Below, piece by piece: positions 25,225 through 35,048 of a stretch of 53,274 bases of DNA. This DNA comes from Streptomyces montanisoli (GTDB taxonomy: Bacteria; Actinomycetota; Actinomycetes; Streptomycetales; Streptomycetaceae). The DNA lies in contig NZ_JAGIQL010000033.1 of assembly GCF_017813245.1 (NCBI RefSeq), positions 1 to 53,274 on the forward strand, written 5' to 3'. The position numbers were made by a program, and so were the translations under genes. The notes beneath the pieces were generated by a model. The model saw only the letters and a list, made by a program, of their open reading frames with translations. It was not told the origin of the DNA and made no database searches. How positions within the stretch are numbered: position 1 is the first letter of the stretch; each line of letters begins with the position of its first letter.

Positions 25225-25782
25225 ATGACCGACCTGACCCTGACCGCGCGCGAGCAGGGTGCCGCAGCTTCCGAAGGGCTCGTCGTACCGCCGGGCGGCG
25301 GCAGGACCGTGCACACCGCGGCCCAGCACGTGACGTTCAAGGTCACCGGAGAGCACTCCAGGGTCTCGTCCAGCTTCGAGGTGGTCGTGCCGCCGGGCTT
25401 CGACGTAGGCGCGCACCGCCACACCCACAGCGAGGAACTGTTCTACGTCCTCGAGGGCGTACTCGACGTGATGGCCTTCGAGCCGCGTGTCCTGACGGGG
25501 GACTGGCGGCACTGGGAGTCGGAGTCCGGGCTCACCGCCGTACGGGCCGAGCCGGGCACCGTCATCGCGGTACCGCCCGGCTGCCCGCACGCCTTCGCCA
25601 ACCGGGGCGATGCCCCGGCGAAGATGTTCTTCCAGTCGTCACCGCCCTCCGACCACGAGCGGTACTTCGACGAGCTGCTGGACATCCTGAAGCAGGGGGG
25701 ACCGCCCGACCTCGCGGCCATCGACGCGCTCAGGGTGCGCTACGACATCGAGCAGCTCACCCCGCTGCGCCACGACGCCTGA
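25225..25782 (+). CDS. momA: cupin quinone-forming monooxygenase (MomA-like)
   Basis: A 185-residue single-cupin protein. The first cupin motif is GAHRHTHSEELFYVLEG with the metal-binding His and Glu set; the second is PPGCPHAFANRGD. In rppA clusters this family member oxidises tetrahydroxynaphthalene to the quinone flaviolin, which fits its place at the end of the rppA-CYP158 operon. ATG at 25225 has AGGGAG 4-9 nt upstream. The C-terminal helix-rich tail (YFDELLDILKQGG) is longer than the minimal cupin. Confidence 0.85.
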   Translation: MTDLTLTAREQGAAASEGLVVPPGGGRTVHTAAQHVTFKVTGEHSRVSSSFEVVVPPGFDVGAHRHTHSEELFYVLEGVLDVMAFEPRVLTGDWRHWESESGLTAVRAEPGTVIAVPPGCPHAFANRGDAPAKMFFQSSPPSDHERYFDELLDILKQGGPPDLAAIDALRVRYDIEQLTPLRHDA

Positions 25783-25816
25783 CGCCGGCGCCTGAGGCCG
25801 GCGCGAACACCCGCGA

Positions 25817-26416
25817 CTATCGCTCCGCGTTGAGCAGGGCGTGAACCGTGCCGCGGGCGGAGGGCACCTTGTGGCCGGCCTCGAGCTCGATGAGGGCGGC
25901 CTCGGAGGCGAGCGCCATGATCAGGCGGGTGGAGATCCGCGCCGGAGTCATGCCGAGCGCGCGCACACTCGGCTCGGCGAGCTTCGTCAGGCGTGCCACG
26001 CGCTCGGCCATCGCCTCCGTCATCACGCCCCGCGCCGACATCTCGAAGACCAGTGCCTTCACGCCGTGATTGGCCAGGCACACGTCGAGGTAGGCGTCGA
26101 CGGCGGCGACGAGCAGTTCGCGGCCGGGTTCGAAGCCGGCGACGGCCGTCGAGACGCGGTCGGCGACCTGGTCGTAGAAACGCTGGTGGAGGGCGTCGAC
26201 GAACGCGTCACGGTCCGGGAAGTAGACGTAGAAGGTGCCCTTCGCAACCCCTGCCCGGGCGGCTACCGCCGAGACGCTCAGCCCTGCGAGGCCTTCGCGT
26301 TCGGCGACGGCCTCGCCGGCCTTGAGCAGGGACTCCTTGGTGCCCCTTCCCTTCGGGGTCACCGGCGTGGAGCCGGAGCGCGCGCTGTCGGCGGGAGATG
26401 GAGGCACGAGAGCCAT
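25817..26416 (-). CDS. TetR family transcriptional regulator
   Basis: A 199-residue TetR repressor. The HTH is LSVSAVAARAGVAKGTFYVYF, followed by a helical effector domain of unknown ligand. An alternative in-frame ATG at 26449 would place the start beside the operator at 26435-26448, and neither start has a ribosome binding site. I prefer 26416 (MALVPPSP), with low certainty; the transcript may be leaderless or use an internal start. It is divergent from the epimerase gene, with two matching operators between them, so it probably represses both itself and that gene. Confidence 0.88.
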   Translation of the reverse strand: MALVPPSPADSARSGSTPVTPKGRGTKESLLKAGEAVAEREGLAGLSVSAVAARAGVAKGTFYVYFPDRDAFVDALHQRFYDQVADRVSTAVAGFEPGRELLVAAVDAYLDVCLANHGVKALVFEMSARGVMTEAMAERVARLTKLAEPSVRALGMTPARISTRLIMALASEAALIELEAGHKVPSARGTVHALLNAER

Positions 26417-26434
26417 TGTAGGAGCACACAGAAA

Positions 26435-26448
26435 TGACCCTGCGGTCA
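26435..26448. promoter_or_regulatory. TetR operator, site 1
   Basis: TGACCCTGCGGTCA, a perfect 5-bp dyad with a 4-nt spacer, extended by A/T at both ends. It lies just upstream of the preferred TetR start. Confidence 0.75.
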
Positions 26449-26456
26449 TAAAAAAC

Positions 26457-26470
26457 TGACCGCTCGGTCA
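26457..26470. promoter_or_regulatory. TetR operator, site 2
   Basis: TGACCGCTCGGTCA has the same arms as site 1; the centres are 22 bp apart, two helical turns, so two dimers could bind the same face. It is 55 nt upstream of the epimerase start. Confidence 0.75.
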
Positions 26471-26525
26471 TAAGTGCGCTACCGTCGAAGGGAACCGAAC
26501 GCGGAGCGATGGGGAGTGAAACACC

Positions 26526-27563
26526 ATGAGCGGTGAAACGGTGCTGGTCACCGGGGGCTCGGGGTTCGTGGGGGCACATGCCGTGCTGCGGCTGCTCGAG
26601 ACAGGCCGCACGGTGCGCACGACCGTGCGCGCGCCGGGCCGCGAGCAGGTAGTCCGGGGGATGCTGCGCACGGGCGCCGCCGAGCCGGGCGAAGAGCTCG
26701 AGTTCGCGGTGGCCGACCTCACGTCGGACGAGGGGTGGGCCGCCGCGGTGAAGGGCTGCGCATACGTCCTGCACGTCGCGTCGCCCTTCCCCGCGACCGT
26801 GCCCCGGGACGAGGACGAACTGATCGTCCCCGCGCGCGACGGCACACTGCGCGTACTGCGCGCCGCACGCGACGCGGGGGTGCGCAGGGTCGTGCTCACC
26901 TCCTCCGTCGCGTCGATCAGCTACGGCCACGCCGACCTGGACAGGACGTTCACGGAGGAGGACTGGACCGACCTCGCCGGCGCGCACGTCGCCCCCTACG
27001 CGAAGTCCAAGACCCTCGCCGAGCGCGCCGCGTGGGACTTCGTGGAACGCGAGGGCGGGCCCCTCGAACTCGCGGTCGTCAACCCGGTCGGCGTGCTCGG
27101 GCCGGTGCTCGGCCCCGACTGCTCGACGTCCGTCACGCTGATCCAGCGCCTGCTCGGCCGCGACATGCCCGCGCTGCCGCGCCTGTCCTTCAGCTTCGTC
27201 GACGTCCGTGACGTCGTCGACCTCCACCTGCGGGCGATGACCGACCCCGCCGCCCGCGGCGAGCGCTTCCTCGCCGCGGCGGGCGCGCCGATGTGGGTCG
27301 CCGAGGTCGCGCGCGTGCTGCGCGACGGCCTCGGGCCGGCCGGCGCGCGCGTCCCCACACGCCGACTGCCGGACGTCCTGGTGCGCCTGGCCGCACGCGC
27401 GGACGCGTCCCTGCGCGGCTTCGTGCCGGAACTCGGCAAGGTCAAGAAGACGAGCGCGGACAAGGCGCGAAACGTCCTCGGCTGGCGGCCCAGGACGAAC
27501 GAGGAGGCGATCATCGCCTGCGCCGAGAGCCTGATCGCGCTCGGACTCGTGAAGAACACGTGA
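26526..27563 (+). CDS. NAD-dependent epimerase/dehydratase (dihydroflavonol-reductase-like)
   Basis: A 345-residue extended SDR. The nucleotide-binding motif GGSGFVGAH lies at about 11-19, HVASPFP follows in the fourth strand region, TSSVASISYG holds the catalytic Ser, and YAKSKTLAE is the YxxxK motif. NPVGVLGPVLGPD and the FVDVRDVVDLH segment match the dihydroflavonol 4-reductase/methylglyoxal-reductase group, which reduces aldehydes and ketones with NADPH. Induced when the divergent TetR releases the twin operators; the inducer is likely the toxic carbonyl or aromatic substrate (inference). Confidence 0.9.
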   Translation: MSGETVLVTGGSGFVGAHAVLRLLETGRTVRTTVRAPGREQVVRGMLRTGAAEPGEELEFAVADLTSDEGWAAAVKGCAYVLHVASPFPATVPRDEDELIVPARDGTLRVLRAARDAGVRRVVLTSSVASISYGHADLDRTFTEEDWTDLAGAHVAPYAKSKTLAERAAWDFVEREGGPLELAVVNPVGVLGPVLGPDCSTSVTLIQRLLGRDMPALPRLSFSFVDVRDVVDLHLRAMTDPAARGERFLAAAGAPMWVAEVARVLRDGLGPAGARVPTRRLPDVLVRLAARADASLRGFVPELGKVKKTSADKARNVLGWRPRTNEEAIIACAESLIALGLVKNT

Positions 27564-27659
27564 AGCGGGCCGCGGCCCAACGGGGCACGGACGAAAAGCC
27601 CTAGGCTGGACGCGCGCGACGCGCCACGTCGTCGCCCGTACCGGAGGAAGGACCCCCGC

Positions 27660-28604
27660 ATGGCGGCCACGACCGCGCAGCGTCCGCACCCCGACGGCCA
27701 GGGCCTGCGCGCCCTGCTGGCGTCCGGCCTGCCCTCGTTCTCCTTCGAGTTCTTCCCGCCGAAGACGGAGGCGGCGGAGCGGACACTGTGGAAGGCGATC
27801 CGCAGGATCGAGGCGCTCGCACCGTCCTTCGTCTCGGTGACGTACGGCGCGGGCGGCTCCTCGCGCGGCCGGACCATCGAGGTGACCAAGCGCATCGCGG
27901 CCGAGACCACCCTGCGGCCCGTCGCCCACCTCACCGCCGTCGGCCACTCCGTGGCGGAGCTGCGCCACATCATCGGCCAGTACGCCGACGCGGGCATCCG
28001 CGACGTGCTCGCCCTGCGCGGCGACCCGCCGGGCGACCCGAAGGGGCCCTGGGTGCCCCACCCGGAGGGCTTCACGCAGGCCGGTGAGCTCGTCTCCCTC
28101 ATCAAGGAGCTCGGGGACTTCACGGTGGGCGTGGCCGCCTTCCCCGAACGCCACCCCCGCTCGGCGGACTGGGAGAGCGACGTGGCGCACTTCGCCGCCA
28201 AGTGCAGGGCGGGCGCCGACTACGCCATCACCCAGATGTTCTTCGACGTGGAGGACTACCTGCGGCTGCGCGACCGCCTCGCCGCGGCCCGCTGCGCCAC
28301 CCCGATCATCCCGGAGATCATGCCCGCGACCGACGTGCGCCAGATCAGCCGGTTCGCCGAGCTGAGCGACGCACGCTTCCCCGACGCCCTCGCGCGGCGA
28401 CTGGACGCGGCGCGCGAGGACCCCGCCGAGGGGCACAGGATCGGTGTCGAGTACGCGACCACCATGGCGGAACGGCTGCTCGCGGAGGGCGCGCCCGGAC
28501 TGCACTACATCACCCTGAACCGCTCGACGGCGACGCTGGAGATCCACCAGAACCTCGGCGTGGGGCCCCGCCCCGCACCACCGCTCGCCACCCTCCCGCG
28601 CTGA
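27660..28604 (+). CDS. metF: 5,10-methylenetetrahydrofolate reductase
   Basis: Reduces 5,10-methylene-THF to 5-methyl-THF for methionine synthesis; an FAD TIM-barrel of 314 residues. [14 protein letters not shown] carries the conserved Glu, [11 protein letters not shown] and HLTAVGHS are strand motifs, ALRGDPPG is the family signature, and [15 protein letters not shown] and PEIMP complete the barrel. GGAGGAAGG precedes the ATG. It is transcribed alone after the epimerase gene (96 nt gap). I see no SAM or B12 riboswitch upstream. Confidence 0.95.
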   Translation: MAATTAQRPHPDGQGLRALLASGLPSFSFEFFPPKTEAAERTLWKAIRRIEALAPSFVSVTYGAGGSSRGRTIEVTKRIAAETTLRPVAHLTAVGHSVAELRHIIGQYADAGIRDVLALRGDPPGDPKGPWVPHPEGFTQAGELVSLIKELGDFTVGVAAFPERHPRSADWESDVAHFAAKCRAGADYAITQMFFDVEDYLRLRDRLAAARCATPIIPEIMPATDVRQISRFAELSDARFPDALARRLDAAREDPAEGHRIGVEYATTMAERLLAEGAPGLHYITLNRSTATLEIHQNLGVGPRPAPPLATLPR

Positions 28605-28664
28605 CCGCCCGCGGTCCTCGTCCGACCGGGGGACCGCGCGCCCGGCCGCCCGGGCGCCCCGTCG

Positions 28665-28670
28665 TACGAT
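28665..28670 (+). promoter_or_regulatory. -10 element of a probably leaderless aldo/keto reductase gene
   Basis: TACGAT ends exactly 7 nt before the ATG at 28677, so transcription should start at or beside the A of the start codon. No ribosome binding site is visible. The -35 region is weak. Confidence 0.5.
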
Positions 28671-28676
28671 GCCCCC

Positions 28677-30109
<1,433 letters not shown>

Positions 30110-30118
30110 CCCGTCACG

Positions 30119-30136
30119 GCCCGCCGCTTGGCGGGC
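30119..30136 (+). terminator. terminator hairpin after the cold-shock gene
   Basis: GCCCGCC (30119-30125), loop GCTT, GGCGGGC (30130-30136): a perfect 7-bp stem 10 nt after the stop. Confidence 0.65.
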
Positions 30137-30370
30137 GCGTGGTCGACGCGGGGCGTGGGTCCGGCGGCAGTCGCCACCGGGCCCACGCCCTTGTTCGCGG
30201 CGTTGCCGCGCCGCCCCGCGCGGGCGCCCGGGTCCCTCGTCTGCACGTCCCCCGATGGCGCACCCCCTCGCGAACAGCTCTGATGGGACACAAGCCAGCG
30301 CCCCCCGTGGCGCAGTGATCCACACGGTGTGTGCCCCACCCGTGGTTGTCCGTCAGAGGGAGCCGCGCCC

Positions 30371-31555
30371 ATGTCACCCCATACGCAGACCGCACGACAG
30401 GACCATACGGGCCCGGGCGAGGACCAGGCCCACAACCACGAACCGATACGCACCCTGCTGTGGACGGCGGCGACGATCCGTCCGCTGGACGAGGTCGCCG
30501 CGCTCGTCGCCCTGCTGCGGCGCACCGGCGAGGTGCCGAGCCCGGCCGACGAGGCGCTCAGGGCAGCCGCTGTCGCCAGGCCGCTCGACGAGGTCAGGCA
30601 GCTCGTCCGCATGCTCAACGAGCCGCCGCAGCAGGCCGATGAGGCCGACACCACGCTCCGCGCCGTCGCGGTGGGCCGCCCCATCGAGGACGTCGTGCAA
30701 CTCGTCAGCATCCTCGGCACCGAGGAGGAGGGCGGCCAGAGGCGCGTCTCCCGGCGGGTGAGCGCCGAGCGCGCCGCGCGCAGGACCGACGCCGCACCGG
30801 CGTCCGCCCCCGCGCCCGAACCGGTGCCCGTCATGCCCGAGAAGGCGGCGGCCCGGGCGACGGCGCCCGAGGACCGCGCCACGGCGCAGGCCGTACGGAC
30901 CGAGACGCGCGAGCAGCGGGCCGCGGCGGCCGGGCCCACGGCGTCCAACACCGTGACGCCGGAAACCGCGGCGCCGGTCAGCGCGACGCCGGACACCGCG
31001 ACGTCACGGGCCGCGGCGCAGGAGGCTGCCAGGCCGGCCGCGCCGCGGCCGGCGGACGCGGACACGTTCCGGTTCGTGCCGGCCGCCGCCGCCAGGCCCC
31101 AGCGCTCCGCCCAGGACGCGGCGGCGGACCCTGAGCCCTCCGCCGCCGGCACACTGCGGGCACTGCGGTCCGCGCTGCGCTGGCCCGCCGCGGTGGCGCT
31201 GCTGGCCATGGGCCTCGTCCACCTGCCGCGTGACCTGACCGAACTGCGCTCCGGCGGCACGGCCGACGCACTCGCCGTGGTCGTCACGGTGGTGTGCCTG
31301 GTGCTCGCCGTGTGGCTGACGGTCCAGGACATGGTGTGGATCTGGGCGGCGAGCGCGGTGGCGGGCGCCGCCGTCCTCGTCGTCCAGTTCATGGTCGGCT
31401 TCGGCAGTGTCGGCCTGCCGGCCAGCACCCTCGCCGGCGCGTACACCTGGGCAAGGAGCGTCGCGCTGGTGTGTGCGATCGTCGCACTGGCGCTGTCCGG
31501 CTCGGCGCTGATGCACCGCAGGACGGAGGCCACCGCGAGCGACGTCAGCTCGTAA
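30371..31555 (+). CDS. membrane protein with three RPLDEV-type helical repeats
   Basis: A 394-residue protein I cannot assign to a named family. Residues about 33-51, 65-83 and 98-116 are three copies of a motif with the core RPLDEVxxLVxxL (the third reads RPIEDVVQLV), spaced 32-33 residues, likely helix pairs. An Ala/Thr/Glu-rich disordered stretch covers about 120-250. Four hydrophobic helices (about 260-385) form a C-terminal membrane domain. Topology suggests the repeats and linker lie in the cytoplasm. GGGAG precedes ATG 30371. The repeats could be a protein-interaction module; no function is known to me. Confidence 0.8.
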   Translation: MSPHTQTARQDHTGPGEDQAHNHEPIRTLLWTAATIRPLDEVAALVALLRRTGEVPSPADEALRAAAVARPLDEVRQLVRMLNEPPQQADEADTTLRAVAVGRPIEDVVQLVSILGTEEEGGQRRVSRRVSAERAARRTDAAPASAPAPEPVPVMPEKAAARATAPEDRATAQAVRTETREQRAAAAGPTASNTVTPETAAPVSATPDTATSRAAAQEAARPAAPRPADADTFRFVPAAAARPQRSAQDAAADPEPSAAGTLRALRSALRWPAAVALLAMGLVHLPRDLTELRSGGTADALAVVVTVVCLVLAVWLTVQDMVWIWAASAVAGAAVLVVQFMVGFGSVGLPASTLAGAYTWARSVALVCAIVALALSGSALMHRRTEATASDVSS

Positions 31556-31569
31556 GGCCGCCACCGTCA

Positions 31570-31619
31570 CCGCACGTGAGGCGCCCCGGACCGACCGGCC
31601 CGGGGCGCCTCACGTGCGG
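31570..31619. terminator. strong bidirectional terminator
   Basis: A perfect 20-bp stem (31570-31589 with 31600-31619) around a 10-nt loop, between the convergent repeat-protein and MFS genes. The arms contain CACGTGAGG and GGCGCC. It works in both directions. Confidence 0.85.
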
Positions 31620-31648
31620 CCGTCCGGCGAGGCCGCCGAGCGCGGCCG

Positions 31649-33148
31649 TCAGACGGCCGGCGCGCTCGGAGTGGGCCGTGTACCGCCGTCCTTGCCACCA
31701 CGCGCCGACAGGGGAGTGGCGATGTCCTCCAGTGACCTGCCCTCCGCGGACACGGCGAGGAACACCGCGACGAGCCCCGCGGCCGTCATCAGACCCGCGC
31801 CGATGCAGAACGCGAGCACCGCGTCGCCGACGTTCCCACTGCTCGTCAGGGACGAGAAGACCAGCGGCCCCGAGATGCCGCCCGCCGCGGTGCCGACCGC
31901 GTAGAACAGGGCGATCGCGAGCGCCCTCGTCTCCATCGGGAAGACCTCGCTGACCGTCAGGTAGGCGGAACTCGCGCCCGCGGAGGCGAAGAACAGCACG
32001 ACGCCCCAGCACACCGTCATCGTGGTGGCGTTCAGCAAGCCCGCGTCGAAGACCCAGGCCGTGGCGAACAGGAGGATGCCGGAGAGGATGTACGTACCGG
32101 AGATCATCTTCCGCCGGCCCACGGTGTCGAACAGCTTGCCCAGCAGAAGCGGGCCCAGGAAGTTGCCGACGGCGATGGCGGCGAAGAAGTAACCGGTCGA
32201 ACCGCTCGACACGTCGAAGAAGTTCACCAGGATCGAACCGAAGCCGAAGGTGATGGCGTTGTACAGGAACGCCTGGCCGACGAAGAGCGAGAAACCGAGC
32301 ACGGCGCGCTTCGGATAACCGGTCGTCAGTGTCTTCGCGATGGTCCACAGACTGATCGTGCGGTGCTGCTCGACGGTGATGGAGCCCTCCGCCTCGGGCA
32401 GCCGGCCCCCCTTCTCGTCCTCCACCTGCCGCTCGACGTCGGACACCAGGTCCTCCGCCTGGCGCTCGTACCCGTGGATGAACATCCACCGGGGGCTCTC
32501 CGGCACGTGGCGGCGCACCAGCAGGATCACCAGGCCGAGCACCACACCGAGCGCGAACGTGAGCCGCCAGCCCAGGTCCTTGGGGAAGATGTTCGTGTTC
32601 AGGGCCAGCACCGAGAGCAACGCGCCGCCGACGGCCCCCAGCCAGTAGCTGCCGTTGATGATCAGGTCGACCCGGCCGCGGTACTTGCTGGGGATGAGCT
32701 CGTCGATGGCGGAGTTGATCGCCGCGTACTCGCCCCCGATCCCGAAGCCGGTGAGGAACCGGAACAGGAAGAACCACCAGGCGGCGAAGGAGAGAGCCGT
32801 GGCCGCGGTGGCGGCGAGGTACACCGCCAGCGTGACCATGAACAGCTTCTTGCGGCCGAAGCGGTCGGTGAGCCAGCCGAATACCAGCGCACCCGCGCAC
32901 GCCCCCGCCACGTAGAGCGCGGCGCCGACCCCCGTCACCTGGCCGTCGGTGATGGCGAGACCGCTGCCCTTCTCGGAGAGCCGGCTCGCGATGTTGCCGA
33001 CGACGGTCACTTCCAGGCCGTCCAGAATCCAGACGGTGCCGAGGCCGATCACGATCATCCAGTGCCACCGGGACCAGGGCAGCCGGTCCAGTCTCGACGG
33101 CACGCGCGTGGTGACCGTTCCGATCTCGGGCTGCGAGGATTCAGTCAT
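31649..33148 (-). CDS. MFS transporter, sugar-porter type
   Basis: A 499-residue 12-helix major facilitator. The inter-helix 2-3 motif is GWLTDRFGRKKLF, and PESPRW before the central loop and GIGGEYAAINSAIDELIPSKYRGR are typical of metabolite:H+ symporters. The central cytoplasmic loop is long and acidic. ATG at 33148 has AGGAG 8 nt upstream; the in-frame GTG at 33157 is too close to it. Substrate unknown, perhaps a sugar or organic acid. Monocistronic. Confidence 0.9.
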   Translation of the reverse strand: MTESSQPEIGTVTTRVPSRLDRLPWSRWHWMIVIGLGTVWILDGLEVTVVGNIASRLSEKGSGLAITDGQVTGVGAALYVAGACAGALVFGWLTDRFGRKKLFMVTLAVYLAATAATALSFAAWWFFLFRFLTGFGIGGEYAAINSAIDELIPSKYRGRVDLIINGSYWLGAVGGALLSVLALNTNIFPKDLGWRLTFALGVVLGLVILLVRRHVPESPRWMFIHGYERQAEDLVSDVERQVEDEKGGRLPEAEGSITVEQHRTISLWTIAKTLTTGYPKRAVLGFSLFVGQAFLYNAITFGFGSILVNFFDVSSGSTGYFFAAIAVGNFLGPLLLGKLFDTVGRRKMISGTYILSGILLFATAWVFDAGLLNATTMTVCWGVVLFFASAGASSAYLTVSEVFPMETRALAIALFYAVGTAAGGISGPLVFSSLTSSGNVGDAVLAFCIGAGLMTAAGLVAVFLAVSAEGRSLEDIATPLSARGGKDGGTRPTPSAPAV

Positions 33149-33344
33149 CGTCTGCACTCCTGGCCGGCGGCGCGTTCTGTCGGGCCACGGCGCGGCGGCG
33201 CCGAGGACGGTTGGCTGCGGTTACCCGATGATCAAAGTGGATAAACCGTCACAGCCCGCGTCGCGTTGGGGCGAGTCGGTGACAGAGCGGGGGAGACAGC
33301 CCGATCGGGTGACACCGGCGGGCCGACCGTTGACGGCACGTGCG

Positions 33345-33992
33345 TCACACGGTGCCGGACCCCTCCTTGGCACGCAGTTCCGCGCGGAGCACGCTCTCGG
33401 GGACCTGAAGGTTCCACGCCGTCATCACCGGGCGGTCGTGCTCGGTGCCCAGCCGGGACACCGTGCCGGTCTCCAGCTTGAACAGGCTCCCCGCTGAGGC
33501 GTCGAGCCCCAGGTAACGGGCCGTCAGCACGCGCAGGAAGTGCCCGTGGGACACCAGCGCCACGTCGTCGTCGCTCTCCGCCAGGGCCTTGCGCGCCAGG
33601 TCCAGCACCCGGTCGGCGCGCGCGCCCACCTGCTCGGGCGTCTCTCCGGGGTGGTCGGCGTCGCCGGGCGTCACGCCGTCCGTCCACAGGTCCCAGCCGG
33701 GGCGCGTGCGGTGGATCTCGTCGGTGGTGATCCCCTCATAGCCGCCGTAGTCCCACTCGTGCAGGTCGGTCGTCACCCGGTACTCCGTCAGCCCCGCGAG
33801 CTCGGCGGTCCGCTCCGTGCGGCCCAGCGGGCTGACCAGGACGAGTCCGACGGTGCGGTCGGCGAGCAAGGGTGCGACCGCGCGCGCCTGGTCCTCGCCG
33901 TGCTCCGTGAGCGGGATGTCCGTGTTGCCGGTGTGCTGTCCTGACAGCGTCCACTCGGTCTCGCCGTGCCGTACCAGGATCAACTCGCCCAT
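33345..33992 (-). CDS. histidine phosphatase family protein (phosphoglycerate-mutase-like)
   Basis: A 215-residue enzyme with the phospho-histidine signature [10 protein letters not shown] at about 4-13 and the second catalytic His in [25 protein letters not shown] and the [10 protein letters not shown] segment place it in the branch-2-like acid phosphatase/PGM superfamily. [13 protein letters not shown] carries the acidic proton donor. ATG at 33992 or GTG at 34004 are both possible; I chose the one directly before the conserved strand. Substrate unknown. Confidence 0.9.
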   Translation of the reverse strand: MGELILVRHGETEWTLSGQHTGNTDIPLTEHGEDQARAVAPLLADRTVGLVLVSPLGRTERTAELAGLTEYRVTTDLHEWDYGGYEGITTDEIHRTRPGWDLWTDGVTPGDADHPGETPEQVGARADRVLDLARKALAESDDDVALVSHGHFLRVLTARYLGLDASAGSLFKLETGTVSRLGTEHDRPVMTAWNLQVPESVLRAELRAKEGSGTV

Positions 33993-34213
33993 GGGGGTTG
34001 CCACCCGCTTTCCCGCTCGCGTCGTTCGTACGGCCCTCGGCCGTCTCCGGGGGGAACAACCCGGCCGTGACGTGGCGCATTCCGGCGCCGGCCGGCCGCC
34101 GTGGCCGCAGGTGCGCCTCCCGGACTTTCTCCCAGTGTCTCCTGTACCGGCTTCCCGGACACGGCGGGAATGCGACCGGCCAGGGGCGCGTTACACCGTG
34201 CGGAACCGCTTGA

Positions 34214-34234
34214 TGAACACGACACCCGTGTTCG
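34214..34234. promoter_or_regulatory. candidate Zur box upstream of rpmG2
   Basis: GAACACG (34215-34221) and CGTGTTC (34227-34233) form a perfect 7-bp inverted repeat around ACACC. The 21-bp window matches the actinobacterial Zur consensus as I remember it (TGAAAATGATTTTCATTTTCA) at about 12 positions, differing mostly by A/T to G/C changes. It lies 63 nt before rpmG2. Confidence 0.55.
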
Positions 34235-34296
34235 GCAGGTGTCCCGGAGCACCGGGATCCGCCGGGACGGTGTCGCGGAGAACGTCTGGAGCACGC

Positions 34297-34461
34297 ATGG
34301 CACGCAGTGAGATACGCCCCGTCGTCACCCTGCGGTCGACGGCCGGCACCGGCCACACGTACGTGACGCGCAAGAACCGGCGCAACCACCCCGACCGCCT
34401 CGAACTGCGCAAGTTCGACCCGGCCGCCGGGGCGCACGTGCTGTACCGCGAATCGCGCTGA
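34297..34461 (+). CDS. rpmG2: 50S ribosomal protein L33, zinc-free paralogue
   Basis: A 54-residue bL33 protein ([19 protein letters not shown], then [19 protein letters not shown]). It has no Cys at all, so it is the C-minus form that replaces the zinc-ribbon L33 during zinc limitation. CTGGAG precedes ATG 34297. It is 51 nt upstream of the C-minus L31 gene, the arrangement of the Zur-controlled ribosomal set in streptomycetes. Confidence 0.94.
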   Translation: MARSEIRPVVTLRSTAGTGHTYVTRKNRRNHPDRLELRKFDPAAGAHVLYRESR

Positions 34462-34512
34462 CCAGCGGGGGTACCCGCACAGCGTCCGCCACCGAGGAAG
34501 GAAGAGTACGCA

Positions 34513-34776
34513 ATGAAGCCTGGAATCCACCCCGAGTCCCGTGCGGTCGTCTTCCGCGACACCGCCACCGGTGACGCCTTCCTCACACGCTCGACGCTCG
34601 ACTCCGACAAGAGCGTCGAGTGGGAGGACGGCAACACCTACCCTGTCGTCGACGTCGAGATCTCGTCCGCGAGCCACCCGTTCTACACCGGCAAGGGCCG
34701 GGTCGTGGACACGGCCGGCCGCGTGGAGAGGTTCGAGCGCAAGTACGGCTCGTACCGCGGGAAGTCCAACGGCTGA
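34513..34776 (+). CDS. rpmE2: 50S ribosomal protein L31 type B, zinc-free paralogue
   Basis: An 87-residue type B L31 ([16 protein letters not shown], then [28 protein letters not shown] split across two strands). It lacks the CxxC motif of zinc-binding L31. With RpmG2 it lets the ribosome release zinc. GAGGAAGGAAGAG lies before the ATG. Confidence 0.95.
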   Translation: MKPGIHPESRAVVFRDTATGDAFLTRSTLDSDKSVEWEDGNTYPVVDVEISSASHPFYTGKGRVVDTAGRVERFERKYGSYRGKSNG

Positions 34777-34925
34777 CCAACGTCTGACCCGCTCCCGTTC
34801 CCGTCCCCGCCCGCGTGGCGCGGTTCACAGGCGCCGGGGGCGGCGGGCCGGAACAAGCGGGTGCGGTACGGCGTTGACGAAGACGTGGCCGCGAAGGGGA
34901 CAGTGTCCCCGGGCCCACTCATAGC
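34777..34925. promoter_or_regulatory. region after rpmE2 with promoter-like element and dyad
   Basis: TTGACG at 34874-34879 is promoter-like. GGGGACAGTGTCCCC at 34896-34910 is a perfect 7-bp dyad around one G, sitting where a -10 would be; it could be an operator or part of the leader. No coding region is supported here. Confidence 0.4.
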
Positions 34926-35043
34926 CCATGGGGAAGATCGTTCGGCTGAAGCCCCATGGAGCCTTTCGCCGAGAGGCGACCGCCCTTCGCGACCACCCTC
35001 GAACGGCCCCGGCTGGTATCCCCCGAACCAGCCGGGGCTTTTT
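34926..35043 (+). ncRNA. candidate structured RNA or attenuator upstream of matB
   Basis: About 118 nt with three stems. Stem 1: CCATGGGG (34926-34933) with CCCCATGG (34952-34959). Stem 2: TCGCC-GAGA-GGCGA (34966-34979), a GNRA tetraloop. Stem 3 is the intrinsic terminator at 35006-35043. TTCGC occurs twice (34965-34969, 34986-34990), so GGCGA can pair with either copy. CGGCTG at 34943-34948 repeats the core of the terminator's left arm and could pair with its right arm. This could be an independent small RNA or a conditional terminator controlling matB. I cannot match it to a known riboswitch. A short frame starting ATG 34928 also runs through it and is in frame with matB, but would cross the terminator. 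Confidence 0.5.
35006..35043 (+). terminator. canonical intrinsic terminator with U-tract
   Basis: A 12-bp perfect stem (35006-35017 with 35027-35038, core CCCCGGCTGGT), loop ATCCCCCGA, then TTTTT at 35039-35043. A true poly-U terminator is uncommon in such GC-rich DNA and argues for a defined 3' end about 110 nt before matB. Confidence 0.85.
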
Positions 35044-35048
35044 CCTGT

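Noticed and set aside
34926..35043. 6C RNA or a known riboswitch
   Set aside because: The terminator loop has only five Cs and there is just one such loop. No TPP, cobalamin, SAM, glycine or c-di-GMP core motif is visible.
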